The notes under the pieces are model-generated. The model had not been told where the DNA came from. It saw only the letters and a list, made by a program, of their open reading frames with translations, and did not search any database. 8,898 nucleotides of DNA from the NCBI GenBank assembly GCA_022701845.1, contig JAKONS010000126.1, positions 1 through 8,898 on the forward strand. The letters run 5' to 3'. Below, piece after piece: positions 1 through 5,694 of this stretch. The position numbers were made by a program, and so were the translations under genes. Numbering within the stretch: position 1 is the stretch's first letter; every line of letters begins with the position of its first letter. This DNA is from Burkholderiaceae bacterium (GTDB taxonomy: Bacteria > Pseudomonadota > Gammaproteobacteria > Burkholderiales > Burkholderiaceae).

Positions 1-231
1 GGCCTCGCCCGCCACCGCCAGCACCGTGCGGATGCCGAGCCGGCGCTGCGCCGGCATCGGCAGCTGCACGCTGCCGTCGGCCAGGCGCGCCGGGCCGGCG
101 CCGGGCGCCGCCGCGCCGGGGGCGTCGAGATGCTCGCCGTTGGGACCGTGCGCGCCGGGCGACGCCTGCGCAGGCGAGGCTGCCAGCAGCAGCAGCAGTA
201 CCAACCACAGACTCGTGTGGGCGTTCTTCAT
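1..231 (-). CDS. RND efflux periplasmic adaptor (membrane fusion protein), CzcB/CusB-like, N-terminal part only
   Basis: Only the first 77 codons are in the window; the gene runs off the left edge. The protein starts with a signal peptide (KNAHTS, then a leucine run at residues 9-16, likely cut after SPAQA near residue 23). The mature start is SPGAHGPNGEHLD (24-36), followed by an Ala/Pro/Gly linker. The stretch at 53-70 (GSVQLPMPAQRRLGIRT) is typical of the region preceding the first beta/lipoyl part of heavy-metal RND adaptors. Such adaptors bridge the inner-membrane RND pump and the TolC-type channel. The start is well supported: GAGGAGA lies just upstream, and the ATG overlaps the TGA of the preceding gene as ATGA. 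Its place after a CzcC-type channel gene fits a czcCBA-like operon, with the pump expected beyond the edge. The exact metal, or another substrate, cannot be told from this fragment. Confidence 0.85.
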   Translation of the reverse strand, partial: MKNAHTSLWLVLLLLLAASPAQASPGAHGPNGEHLDAPGAAAPGAGPARLADGSVQLPMPAQRRLGIRTVLAVAGEA

Positions 232-908
232 GACGGCTCTCCTCGGGATTGCGATTGCGGTTGCGGTTGAAGGCGGGGCCGGTCGCCTCGCGTGTTGCTC
301 CGGCGGCGCAGGGCCGCGATCGCCAGCCAGGCCGCGGCTGCCGCCGCCAGCACCGCTGCCGTCGCGGCGGCGAGAGCGCCGCCGGTGGGCAGGCCGTGGC
401 CGTCGGCCGGCTGCGCCGGGGCGGCCGCGCCGACCAGCGTGCCGTCGAGCAGGTCCGACTCGGCGCCGGCGACGACGGTGACTACCACCGGATGGGCGCC
501 GGGCGCCTGCAGCGCCGCCAGCAAGGCCGGCGCCTCGACCGCGTAGTCGCCCTGGTCGGCATGGAAGGCCGCCACCGCCCGCAGGCCGCCGGTCTCCACC
601 TCGACCTGCGCGCCGAGCACCGGCTCGCCGGTCTCGAAGCGGGCGATGAATAGCGAGAACTCGTCGGCCTGCAGCCGGCCGACCAGCTCGAAGGTCTCGG
701 TCTGCGCCTCCAGCCGCGGCACGGTCGACGAAGCGCCCGCGACGCCGGCCGCCGAAGCGGGGGTGTCGAGATGCTCGCCGTTGGGGCCGTGGGCGCCGGG
801 GCCGGCGAGCGCCGTGCCGGGCAGCGACAGGGGCAGCGCCAGCGCCAGGGATGCGATCCGCACGGCGGCTGCGGCGGTGCGTGGGCGGTGGGAGGTGGTT
901 GATGTCAT
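228..908 (-). CDS. Exported, C-terminally membrane-anchored protein of an RND metal-efflux operon (unnamed family)
   Basis: The 226-residue product sits between the CzcC-type channel and the CzcB-type adaptor, with ATGA overlaps at both ends, so translation of all three is probably coupled. The layout is: a signal peptide (1 to about 35, LALPLSLPGTALA); the motif GPGAHGPNGEHLD (36-48), also found in the neighbouring adaptor; and a probable beta-rich periplasmic domain (about 65-160) with ETFELVGRLQADEF, an F-E-T-G-E-P-V-L-G-A segment, FHADQGDYAVEAPALL and a final AESDLLDGTLVG. A Gly/Ala-rich transmembrane helix follows (about 176-200), then a basic tail, RRRSNTRGDRPR, ending in QP/QS repeats. 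From memory, proteins with this FHADxGDYAV...SDLLDGTL pattern accompany RND metal pumps in Comamonadaceae, but I know no assigned function. It may be an accessory or metal-binding subunit held at the inner membrane. The start was chosen for the overlap and the signal peptide; the frame stays open much further upstream only because of the high GC content. Confidence 0.85.
   Translation of the reverse strand: MTSTTSHRPRTAAAAVRIASLALALPLSLPGTALAGPGAHGPNGEHLDTPASAAGVAGASSTVPRLEAQTETFELVGRLQADEFSLFIARFETGEPVLGAQVEVETGGLRAVAAFHADQGDYAVEAPALLAALQAPGAHPVVVTVVAGAESDLLDGTLVGAAAPAQPADGHGLPTGGALAAATAAVLAAAAAAWLAIAALRRRSNTRGDRPRLQPQPQSQSRGEPS
246..269 (-). repeat. Four tandem 6-bp units in a coding tail
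   Basis: On the plus strand the units are GGATTG, CGATTG, CGGTTG and CGGTTG. On the minus strand they encode the alternating QPQPQSQS tail of the membrane-anchored protein at 228-908. The unit length is a multiple of three, so changes in copy number would keep the frame. The repeat sits directly before the ribosome binding site of the adaptor gene. Confidence 0.6.
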
Positions 909-2176
909 GGCAGCGATCCGAGGGCTTGTTCGAGTTGGGCGCCGGCCAGGCCCGCCGCCGCCTGCTGGCGTGCGAGGGCGGCTTCGGCCTGGGTGGCGGC
1001 ATCGACGACCCGCAGCAGTTCCGGCAGCGCGGTCTCGCCCGCCCGGAACGACGCATCGACCAGGCCGCGCCGCTCCTGCTGCAGCCGTGCCCGCTCGCGC
1101 GCGCCGTCGAGCTGCTGCAGCGCCCGGTCGAGCCCGGCGCGCGCCAGCTGCACCTCGGCATCGAGCCGTTCGCGCAGCCGCAGCAGTTGCGTCTCGGCGA
1201 CGTCGAGCTCGCCGAGCGCGGCGGCCTCCAGCGGCGCGTTGCGGCCGGCGGTGCCGAAGGGAATCCGGATCGCCACGCCGACGCCCGCGCGCGACGCGCC
1301 GGTGACGGCGCTGGATTCGTCGCGGTAGCGCACCCGCAGCTCCGGCGGATCGCGCCGCGACAGCGCCACCAACTCGATGCGCCGCTGCGCCCGCTCCAGC
1401 GCCTGCTCGGCCGCACGCAGTTCCGGATGCGCCGCGGCGGGCACCGGGCGCGGCGCAGCGGCATCGACGGGCGGCAGCAGCGGCAGGCGGTCGATGCCGG
1501 TCAGGGTGCGCCACTGGCTGCGGCCGGCGGCCCGGCGCTGCTCGACCTCGCTCAGCGCACCGCGCGCCTCCTGCCATTCGGCGCGCGCGGCCAGCGCATC
1601 GGTGCGGGCCAGGTCGCCGGCCCGCACCCGGCGGTCGACATCGTCGGCGAGCCGGCCCAGGTAGTCCTGCCGGCGCAGGGCCACCGCCGCTTCCGCCTCC
1701 AGCGTGGCCAGCCGCCAGGCCAGCTCGCGCACCTGGCCGGCGATGCGCAGGCGGCCGGCCTCGGCACCGGCCTGCGCCAGGGCGGCTTCTGCATCGGCCG
1801 CCGCGCCGCGCGCCTGGCGCTGGCCGGGCAGCCATAGCGGCAGGGCCAGCGCGACATCGGTTTCACGGCTGCTGCGGGTGCCGCCGCTGCGGTCGTCGAA
1901 CCGACCCGCCTCGACCGCCGGCGGCAGCGGCGACCAGGCCGCCGCCCGGGTCTGCTCGGCGCGTGCCAGCAGCGCCTGGGCCGCCACCTCGCGCGCCTGC
2001 ACCGCCCGCTGCCAGGCGGCTTCGGTCGCCTCGCGCAGGCCGATGCCGGCGCTGGACAGGCCGGTTGCGCCGCTGGCTGGCGGCGGCGTGCCCGGGGTTT
2101 GCGCCCGGGCCGGGTCTGCGCCGGCCCAGGCGCTGCCCGCGAGCACGCAGGCGGAAAGAAATGAACGGAAATGCAC
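905..2176 (-). CDS. TolC-family outer-membrane efflux channel, CzcC-like
   Basis: From the GTG start the product has 423 residues, normal for the family. It forms the outer-membrane duct of a tripartite RND pump. It has a signal peptide (HFRSFLSACVLAGSAWAGADPARA, probably cut before QTP near residue 26) and a Pro/Ser linker. The usual two OEP repeats follow, each with long Ala/Arg/Glu/Leu-rich helices. Family marks include LALPLWLPGQRQAR (about 110-123), RAGDLARTDALAAR (about 185-198), HPELRAAEQALERAQRRI (about 250-267) and SFRAGETALPELLRVVDAATQAEAAL (about 386-411). The GTG start at 2176 is preferred because AGGA lies 5 nt before it and it gives a clean signal peptide. An ATG at 2230 would add 18 Arg/Trp-rich residues and has no clear ribosome site. 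An LSAC segment resembles a lipobox but sits too early in the GTG form. The stop overlaps the next gene's start as ATGA. Substrate choice usually rests with the pump, which is not in the window. Confidence 0.9.
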   Translation of the reverse strand: MHFRSFLSACVLAGSAWAGADPARAQTPGTPPPASGATGLSSAGIGLREATEAAWQRAVQAREVAAQALLARAEQTRAAAWSPLPPAVEAGRFDDRSGGTRSSRETDVALALPLWLPGQRQARGAAADAEAALAQAGAEAGRLRIAGQVRELAWRLATLEAEAAVALRRQDYLGRLADDVDRRVRAGDLARTDALAARAEWQEARGALSEVEQRRAAGRSQWRTLTGIDRLPLLPPVDAAAPRPVPAAAHPELRAAEQALERAQRRIELVALSRRDPPELRVRYRDESSAVTGASRAGVGVAIRIPFGTAGRNAPLEAAALGELDVAETQLLRLRERLDAEVQLARAGLDRALQQLDGARERARLQQERRGLVDASFRAGETALPELLRVVDAATQAEAALARQQAAAGLAGAQLEQALGSLP

Positions 2177-2274
2177 CGCGGTCCTGACATCGACGATGCC
2201 GCCACGCCACCGCGCGCGCCATCGCGTCATGCGTCATCGTCGGACGCGCGCAGGCGGCAGTGGGAGCGGCAGGT

Positions 2275-2317
2275 GAAAACGGGCCAGCCGCAGCGATGCG
2301 GCCGGCAGGGCGTTTTC
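2275..2317 (-). terminator. Hairpin with short T tract between the CzcI-like and channel genes
   Basis: The arms GAAAACG (2275-2281) and CGTTTTC (2311-2317) are perfect complements. Inside them, GCC-A-GCCGCA (2283-2292) pairs with TGCGGC-C-GGC (2297-2306) across a 4-base loop, with a single A/C mismatch. Read on the minus strand, the GC-rich stem is followed by CCGTTTTC, which resembles an intrinsic terminator, though the T tract is short. It overlaps the stop codon of the CzcI-like gene and precedes the channel gene by about 100 bases. It could act as a partial terminator or an mRNA-stabilising stem that sets the ratio of the first gene to the rest. Confidence 0.55.
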
Positions 2318-2672
2318 AGGTCGTGTGTCGAGGCGGGCGCATCGGCCCGTCGAGGGCGGGCCCGGGCCGGGCCGCCTGGTCGGTGGCCGCCACATGCGAG
2401 GGCATCGGCGGCAGGCAGGACACCCACAGCCCGGCGGGCCAGAGCGCAGAGCCGCCGGCGCAGCCGTCGGAGGCGATATGCCGCACCGATTCGTCGGAGC
2501 CGTCTTCAGCCACGTGCCCGCTGTCGTCGTGGTGGTGCGGCTCGCCGGCCCAGTGCATCAGCGCATGGGCCGATGCTTCCGGCTGGCCGAAGGCGATCGA
2601 CTGCCCGCCCACCACACCGCACTGCCAGAAGGCGAGCGCGATGGCGAAGAACAGGACGAACCGGCGAAACAT
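2316..2672 (-). CDS. czcI: Small His-rich exported protein, CzcI-like
   Basis: The product has 118 residues and an N-terminal hydrophobic export signal, MFRRFVLFFAIALAF (1-15). A segment rich in His and acidic residues follows: H36, H40, EPHHHDDSGH (44-53), ED and DE, and H65. Two cysteines (C71, C86) and a Pro/Arg-rich end follow. The size, the MxRRF start, the His cluster, the Pro/Arg-rich tail and the place just upstream of a CzcC-type channel gene match CzcI, the small periplasmic protein at the head of czcICBA operons, which is thought to affect metal-dependent expression. The residues suit binding of Zn, Co, Cd, Ni or Cu, but which one is not shown. No Shine-Dalgarno sequence precedes the ATG; a TAAACT element lies 7 bases before it, so a leaderless or near-leaderless transcript is possible. 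The symbol is given by family resemblance and position, not by close sequence match. Confidence 0.7.
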   Translation of the reverse strand: MFRRFVLFFAIALAFWQCGVVGGQSIAFGQPEASAHALMHWAGEPHHHDDSGHVAEDGSDESVRHIASDGCAGGSALWPAGLWVSCLPPMPSHVAATDQAARPGPALDGPMRPPRHTT

Positions 2673-2701
2673 GGGCGGAGTTTAGCCGTCCGCGCCGCGC
2701 C

Positions 2702-2734
2702 GGTGCCGCGTCAGTGCCACATCAGTGCCGCCTC
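2702..2734. promoter_or_regulatory. Three tandem 11-bp direct repeats upstream of the CzcI-like gene, possible response-regulator site
   Basis: The plus-strand units are GGTGCCGCGTC (2702-2712), AGTGCCACATC (2713-2723) and AGTGCCGCCTC (2724-2734), sharing GTGCC-C at fixed positions. An 11-bp period places each unit on the same face of the helix, as is common for OmpR/PhoB-type regulators such as CzcR, CusR and CopR. The array lies 30-62 bases upstream of the CzcI-like start and touches the stop codon of the esterase gene. A TAAACT sequence (2684-2679, minus strand) could be the -10 element, putting the repeats over and above the -35 position. No regulator gene is in the window, so the assignment is inferred. 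Confidence 0.4.
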
Positions 2735-3764
2735 AGCGCGCCACGTTCCGGTCGATCCAGTCGGCCAGCCAGGCGCCGATCTTCAGGCTGTGCCGGTCCT
2801 GCATCAGCATGTGCGAGGCGCCGGGCAGGCCGACATCGGCCAGCATGACCATCTCGGCGCGCGCACCGGCCCGGTTGGCCGCGGCGATGAAATCGCCGCA
2901 GGTCTTCAGGCGCGGCGCCCAGCGCGGCGACAGCGGCACATAGTCGCCCCACAGCACCAGGATCGGCAGGCCGGCATAAGGCTTCATGTCGCCGTCGGCC
3001 GCGGGGCAGGCGCCCGGCTCCACCGCCACGATGCCGGCGATGCCGGCGCGGTTCAGCGCCGCCGTCTGGAACGGGTAGATGCCCGACTGCGAATGGCTGA
3101 CCAGCACGGTGCGCTCGAGCTTCTGCGACAGCTGCGACAGCGCCGGCACCGTCGGGTTGGGCGTCGGCAGCGCGTTCAGCCAGTCCGGCACCATCTGCTT
3201 CCAGAACTCGGCCTGCGCCTCCAGCGGGAACTGCATGCCCGGGAACACCTCCGGATACTGCGGGCCGAAGCGGAAGATCTGCCAGGCGCCTTCCTGCGCC
3301 GCGCCGAACACCTGCGGCAGCGTGGCCGGCGCCGCGCGCCCGCCCTTGACCGCGACGATGCCCGACGGGTCGGCGGCGGAACGTCCGCGCGAGGCCTGGT
3401 CGATCACATAGGTCGGAAAGCCGCGCCGCACGAAGAACTCGTCCCAGCCCATGCGGCCGTCGGGCGTGGTCTCCCAGGTCTTGCCGGTGAGGCAGCAGCC
3501 GTGGATCAGCACCACCGACGGCCGGCGCGCATCCACCGGCACCTGGTAGTGCACATACATCTGCTCGACCGCGATGGTGCCGGCCGGCGCATAGGCCGGC
3601 AGCAGCGAGAGGTTGTCCGACTTCACGTCGCGGCCGCCGACGAAGAAGCTGCCCTGGCGGGCGATGGTCAGCGGGCCGGTGTCGGTGGCCGGCGCCGGGG
3701 CGGCGCAGCCGGTGACGGCGAGTGCCGCCAGCAGCGCCCAGGCCATGGCGAGAAAGCGTTTCAT
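2733..3764 (-). CDS. Lipoprotein alpha/beta-hydrolase, esterase 713-like
   Basis: The 343-residue product starts with a lipoprotein signal (MKRFLAMAWALLAALAVTGC; lipobox VTGC, lipidated C20, Ala at +2, so probably outer membrane). The rest closely matches what I recall of esterase 713 from Alcaligenes, the type member of its hydrolase family. The oxyanion segment is VLIHGCCLTGKTWETTPDGR (85-104), then YVIDQASRGRSA (119-130) and MVPDWLNALPTPNPT (191-205). The nucleophile elbow is SHSQSGIYPF, with Ser225. The acid is Glu249 in AVEPG and the base is His318 in GASHMLMQD. The spacings (24 and 93) agree with the recalled Ser206/Glu230/His298 triad. Adjacent C90-C91 match the rare vicinal disulfide by the oxyanion hole, and C253 and C289 could form the second bridge. 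The natural substrate is unknown, even for the family. AAGGAGA precedes the ATG. The gene is divergent from the CoA-ligase operon and may share its regulation. Confidence 0.9.
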   Translation of the reverse strand: MKRFLAMAWALLAALAVTGCAAPAPATDTGPLTIARQGSFFVGGRDVKSDNLSLLPAYAPAGTIAVEQMYVHYQVPVDARRPSVVLIHGCCLTGKTWETTPDGRMGWDEFFVRRGFPTYVIDQASRGRSAADPSGIVAVKGGRAAPATLPQVFGAAQEGAWQIFRFGPQYPEVFPGMQFPLEAQAEFWKQMVPDWLNALPTPNPTVPALSQLSQKLERTVLVSHSQSGIYPFQTAALNRAGIAGIVAVEPGACPAADGDMKPYAGLPILVLWGDYVPLSPRWAPRLKTCGDFIAAANRAGARAEMVMLADVGLPGASHMLMQDRHSLKIGAWLADWIDRNVAR

Positions 3765-3842
3765 GCAGTGGTCTCCTTGTTCTTGCGTGAAACGTCGATG
3801 GTGCCGCGCGCCGCGACGATCCGATCCGCGACCGCCCCCGGA

Positions 3843-3856
3843 TTACCCCGGGATAA
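3843..3856. promoter_or_regulatory. Imperfect 14-bp palindrome TTACCCCGGGATAA
   Basis: The sequence matches its reverse complement at 12 of 14 positions. Its AT-rich ends flank a CCCGGG core, which stands out in this GC-rich DNA. It lies about 80 bases upstream of the esterase start and about 140 bases upstream of the ligase start. It is a candidate operator, but no regulator family can be assigned. Confidence 0.3.
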
Positions 3857-3889
3857 ACCCGCGATCGGCGGGCGCGGCGCCCGGCGGCC

Positions 3890-3906
3890 CATCACGATCG
3901 GTGATG
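3890..3906. promoter_or_regulatory. Inverted repeat CATCAC-N5-GTGATG, candidate LysR-type regulator box
   Basis: Perfect 6-base arms flank GATCG. The core ATC-N9-GAT contains the T-N11-A pattern (T3892, A3904) usual for LysR-type recognition sites. The right arm overlaps a second small repeat, ATGA-CC-TCAT (3904-3913). The site lies about 45-60 bases above the possible -10 at 3950, where such activators usually bind. LysR genes often accompany Bug-receptor catabolic operons, but none is visible here. Confidence 0.4.
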
Positions 3907-3996
3907 ACCTCATGCGTCGCGCCGACTGTCCGGACGACGCCCATCTGCCTACAGTGCAGCGGCCCCGACCAGAACACCGACAAGAGAGACCGCACC

Positions 3997-5628
3997 ATGC
4001 AGATGCCGCTGGACGTCCTCCGCTCCTTCCCGCCCCACGACCACACCCTGGACGGCGCCTTGCGCAGCCGTTGCGCGCTGCGCGGCGGGCAGCCGATGCT
4101 GGTCGCCGCCGACGGCGGCAGCCACAGCTGGAACGATGTCGCCGCGGCCGCCGACGCGCTGGCCGGCAACCTGGCGGCGCGCGGCATCGTCCACGGCGAC
4201 CGGGTGGCGGTGGTGGCGCGCAACGACGCCGGCCATGTGCGGCTGCTGTTCGCCCTGGCCCGCCTGGGCGCGGTGATGGTGCCGCTCAACCCCGAGTTCG
4301 GCGTGCGCGAACTGCGCTACGCCCTGCGCCATGCCGACGTGGCCGCGGTGTTCACCGATGCCGAGGTGCTGCCCGCGGTGCGCGAGGCGCTGGCCGGCCC
4401 GCCCGGCACGGCACCGGGCAACGACGACCGCACCCGGCCCTGGCTGTCGCTGATGCACCCCGCACCCGGCCACGCACTGCCGCACCTGGGCGCCCCGGTG
4501 GCCGGCGCAGGCGCGACGCCGCTGCCGCCGCGCCCGGCCGCCGACACGCCCTGCGTGATGATCTTCACCTCCGGCACCACCGGCTTCCCCAAGGGCGTGA
4601 TGCACAGCCAGCGCAGCCTGCTGCTGGTGGGCGAGGCCAACCTGGGCCGCATGCGGCTGCAGCCGGAGGACCGCATCCTGGTGGTGCTGCCCTTCTTCCA
4701 TGTGAACGCGCTGTTCTATTCGCTCGGCGGCATGCTGGCGGCCGGCTGCGCGCTGATCGTGGCGCCCAAATTCTCGGCCTCGCGCTTCTGGCAGACGGTG
4801 GTCGACACCGGCGCCACCGTGGTCAACATCATCGAGGCGATGGGCACCATCCTGAAGTCGCGCGACCGCTCGGAATACCGGCCGGAACACCGCCTGCGGG
4901 TGGTGTACGGCGTGCGCCAGAACGCCCGGGCCGCCTTCCACGACGAGTTCGGCATCGCCAACCTGTTCTCCGGCTTCGGCATGACCGAGATTCCCGGCGT
5001 CACCTGCAACCCCTACGGCGAGGCCGCCAGACCCGCCACCATGGGCACCCTGGCCCGCCACCCCGACCCGGACCAGCCCTGGGCCGAGGCCCGCCTGGTC
5101 GACGAGCAGGGCCGCGAGGTGCCGACCGGCGAGGTGGGCGAGCTGTGGGTGCGCACCCCGGTCGCCATGCTGGGCTATTTCCGCGACCCGGAGCAGACCG
5201 CCGCCGCCTTCGAGGACGGCTGGCTCAAGACCGGCGACATGGTGCGGCGCGACGCCGACGGCTGGTTCTTCTACGCCTCGCGCAAGAAGGACATCATCCG
5301 CCGCCGCGGCGAGAACATCGCCGGCGCCGAGATCGACATGGCCGTCGGCGAGCATCCCGCCGTCTACGAGACCGCGGCCATCGCGGTGCCCTCCGAGCTG
5401 GGCGAGGACGACATCCTGGTCGCGGTGGTGCTCCAGCCCGGCGCCCGCCTGGAGGCCGCCGACATCGTCGACTGGTGCCGCGGCCGGCTGGCGCCGCACA
5501 AGCTGCCGCGCTACGTCGCCTTCCTCGACGCGCTGCCGCACACCCCCACCCACAAGATCGCCAAGGCGCAGATGCGGCAGGACCCCGCCCTGCGCGCGCA
5601 GGCGGTCGACCTGCAGCCGCCCCGCTGA
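3997..5628 (+). CDS. Acyl-CoA synthetase (AMP-binding, CaiC-like carboxylic acid:CoA ligase)
   Basis: The 543-residue product belongs to the ANL adenylate-forming family. It would turn a carboxylic acid, ATP and CoA into acyl-CoA in the cytoplasm. Motifs run in order: the P-loop FTSGTTGFPKG (190-200), LPFFHVNALFYSLGG (231-245), NLFSGFGMTE (322-331, carrying the family Thr-Glu that contacts AMP and Mg), GWLKTGD (408-414), the hinge RKKDIIRRRGENIAGAEI (429-446) and PTHKIAK (517-523), where K520 is the expected adenylation lysine. The full motif set implies an active enzyme. Length and motifs resemble crotonobetaine/carnitine-CoA ligases (CaiC), but no carnitine genes are nearby, so the substrate is open. 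The ATG at 3997 is chosen for its upstream AAGAGAGA and the normal length; the frame stays open further upstream only through GC bias. The neighbouring lyase-like and Bug genes suggest the substrate is an imported organic acid, possibly one freed by the divergent esterase. Confidence 0.92.
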   Translation: MQMPLDVLRSFPPHDHTLDGALRSRCALRGGQPMLVAADGGSHSWNDVAAAADALAGNLAARGIVHGDRVAVVARNDAGHVRLLFALARLGAVMVPLNPEFGVRELRYALRHADVAAVFTDAEVLPAVREALAGPPGTAPGNDDRTRPWLSLMHPAPGHALPHLGAPVAGAGATPLPPRPAADTPCVMIFTSGTTGFPKGVMHSQRSLLLVGEANLGRMRLQPEDRILVVLPFFHVNALFYSLGGMLAAGCALIVAPKFSASRFWQTVVDTGATVVNIIEAMGTILKSRDRSEYRPEHRLRVVYGVRQNARAAFHDEFGIANLFSGFGMTEIPGVTCNPYGEAARPATMGTLARHPDPDQPWAEARLVDEQGREVPTGEVGELWVRTPVAMLGYFRDPEQTAAAFEDGWLKTGDMVRRDADGWFFYASRKKDIIRRRGENIAGAEIDMAVGEHPAVYETAAIAVPSELGEDDILVAVVLQPGARLEAADIVDWCRGRLAPHKLPRYVAFLDALPHTPTHKIAKAQMRQDPALRAQAVDLQPPR

Positions 5629-5694
5629 AAGGCGCCCTCGGCCTCCCTCCCTCTCACCCTCCCCGCACACCGCAACGACCCCGAAGGAACCCCC

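Larger units (their letters stand above)
3765..3996. promoter_or_regulatory. Divergent intergenic region between the esterase and the CoA-ligase operon
   Basis: This 232-base gap should hold promoters in both directions. It contains two inverted repeats (described separately) and a short palindrome, GTCCGGAC (3928-3935). A possible plus-strand -10, TACAGT (3950-3955), has only a weak -35 (TGTCCG, 3927-3932) 17 bases upstream, which would suit an activator-dependent promoter. An AAGAGAGA ribosome site (3981-3988) serves the ligase, and AAGGAGA serves the esterase on the other strand. No small gene is evident here. Confidence 0.6.

Noticed and set aside
183..199. Run of CAG triplets
   Set aside because: It encodes the leucine run of the adaptor's signal peptide (CTG codons on the minus strand); no sign of a functional microsatellite.
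909..1835. Upstream extension of the 228-908 gene in the same frame
   Set aside because: It overlaps the channel gene and is low-complexity Arg/Ala sequence; the signal peptide and ATGA overlap fix the start at 908.
3613..3996. Upstream extension of the CoA ligase frame
   Set aside because: It runs back into the divergent esterase gene. The ribosome site and family length support 3997.
5629..5694. CT-rich gap between ligase and lyase genes as a promoter or terminator
   Set aside because: No stem or promoter-like hexamers were seen; it holds only the lyase gene's ribosome site.
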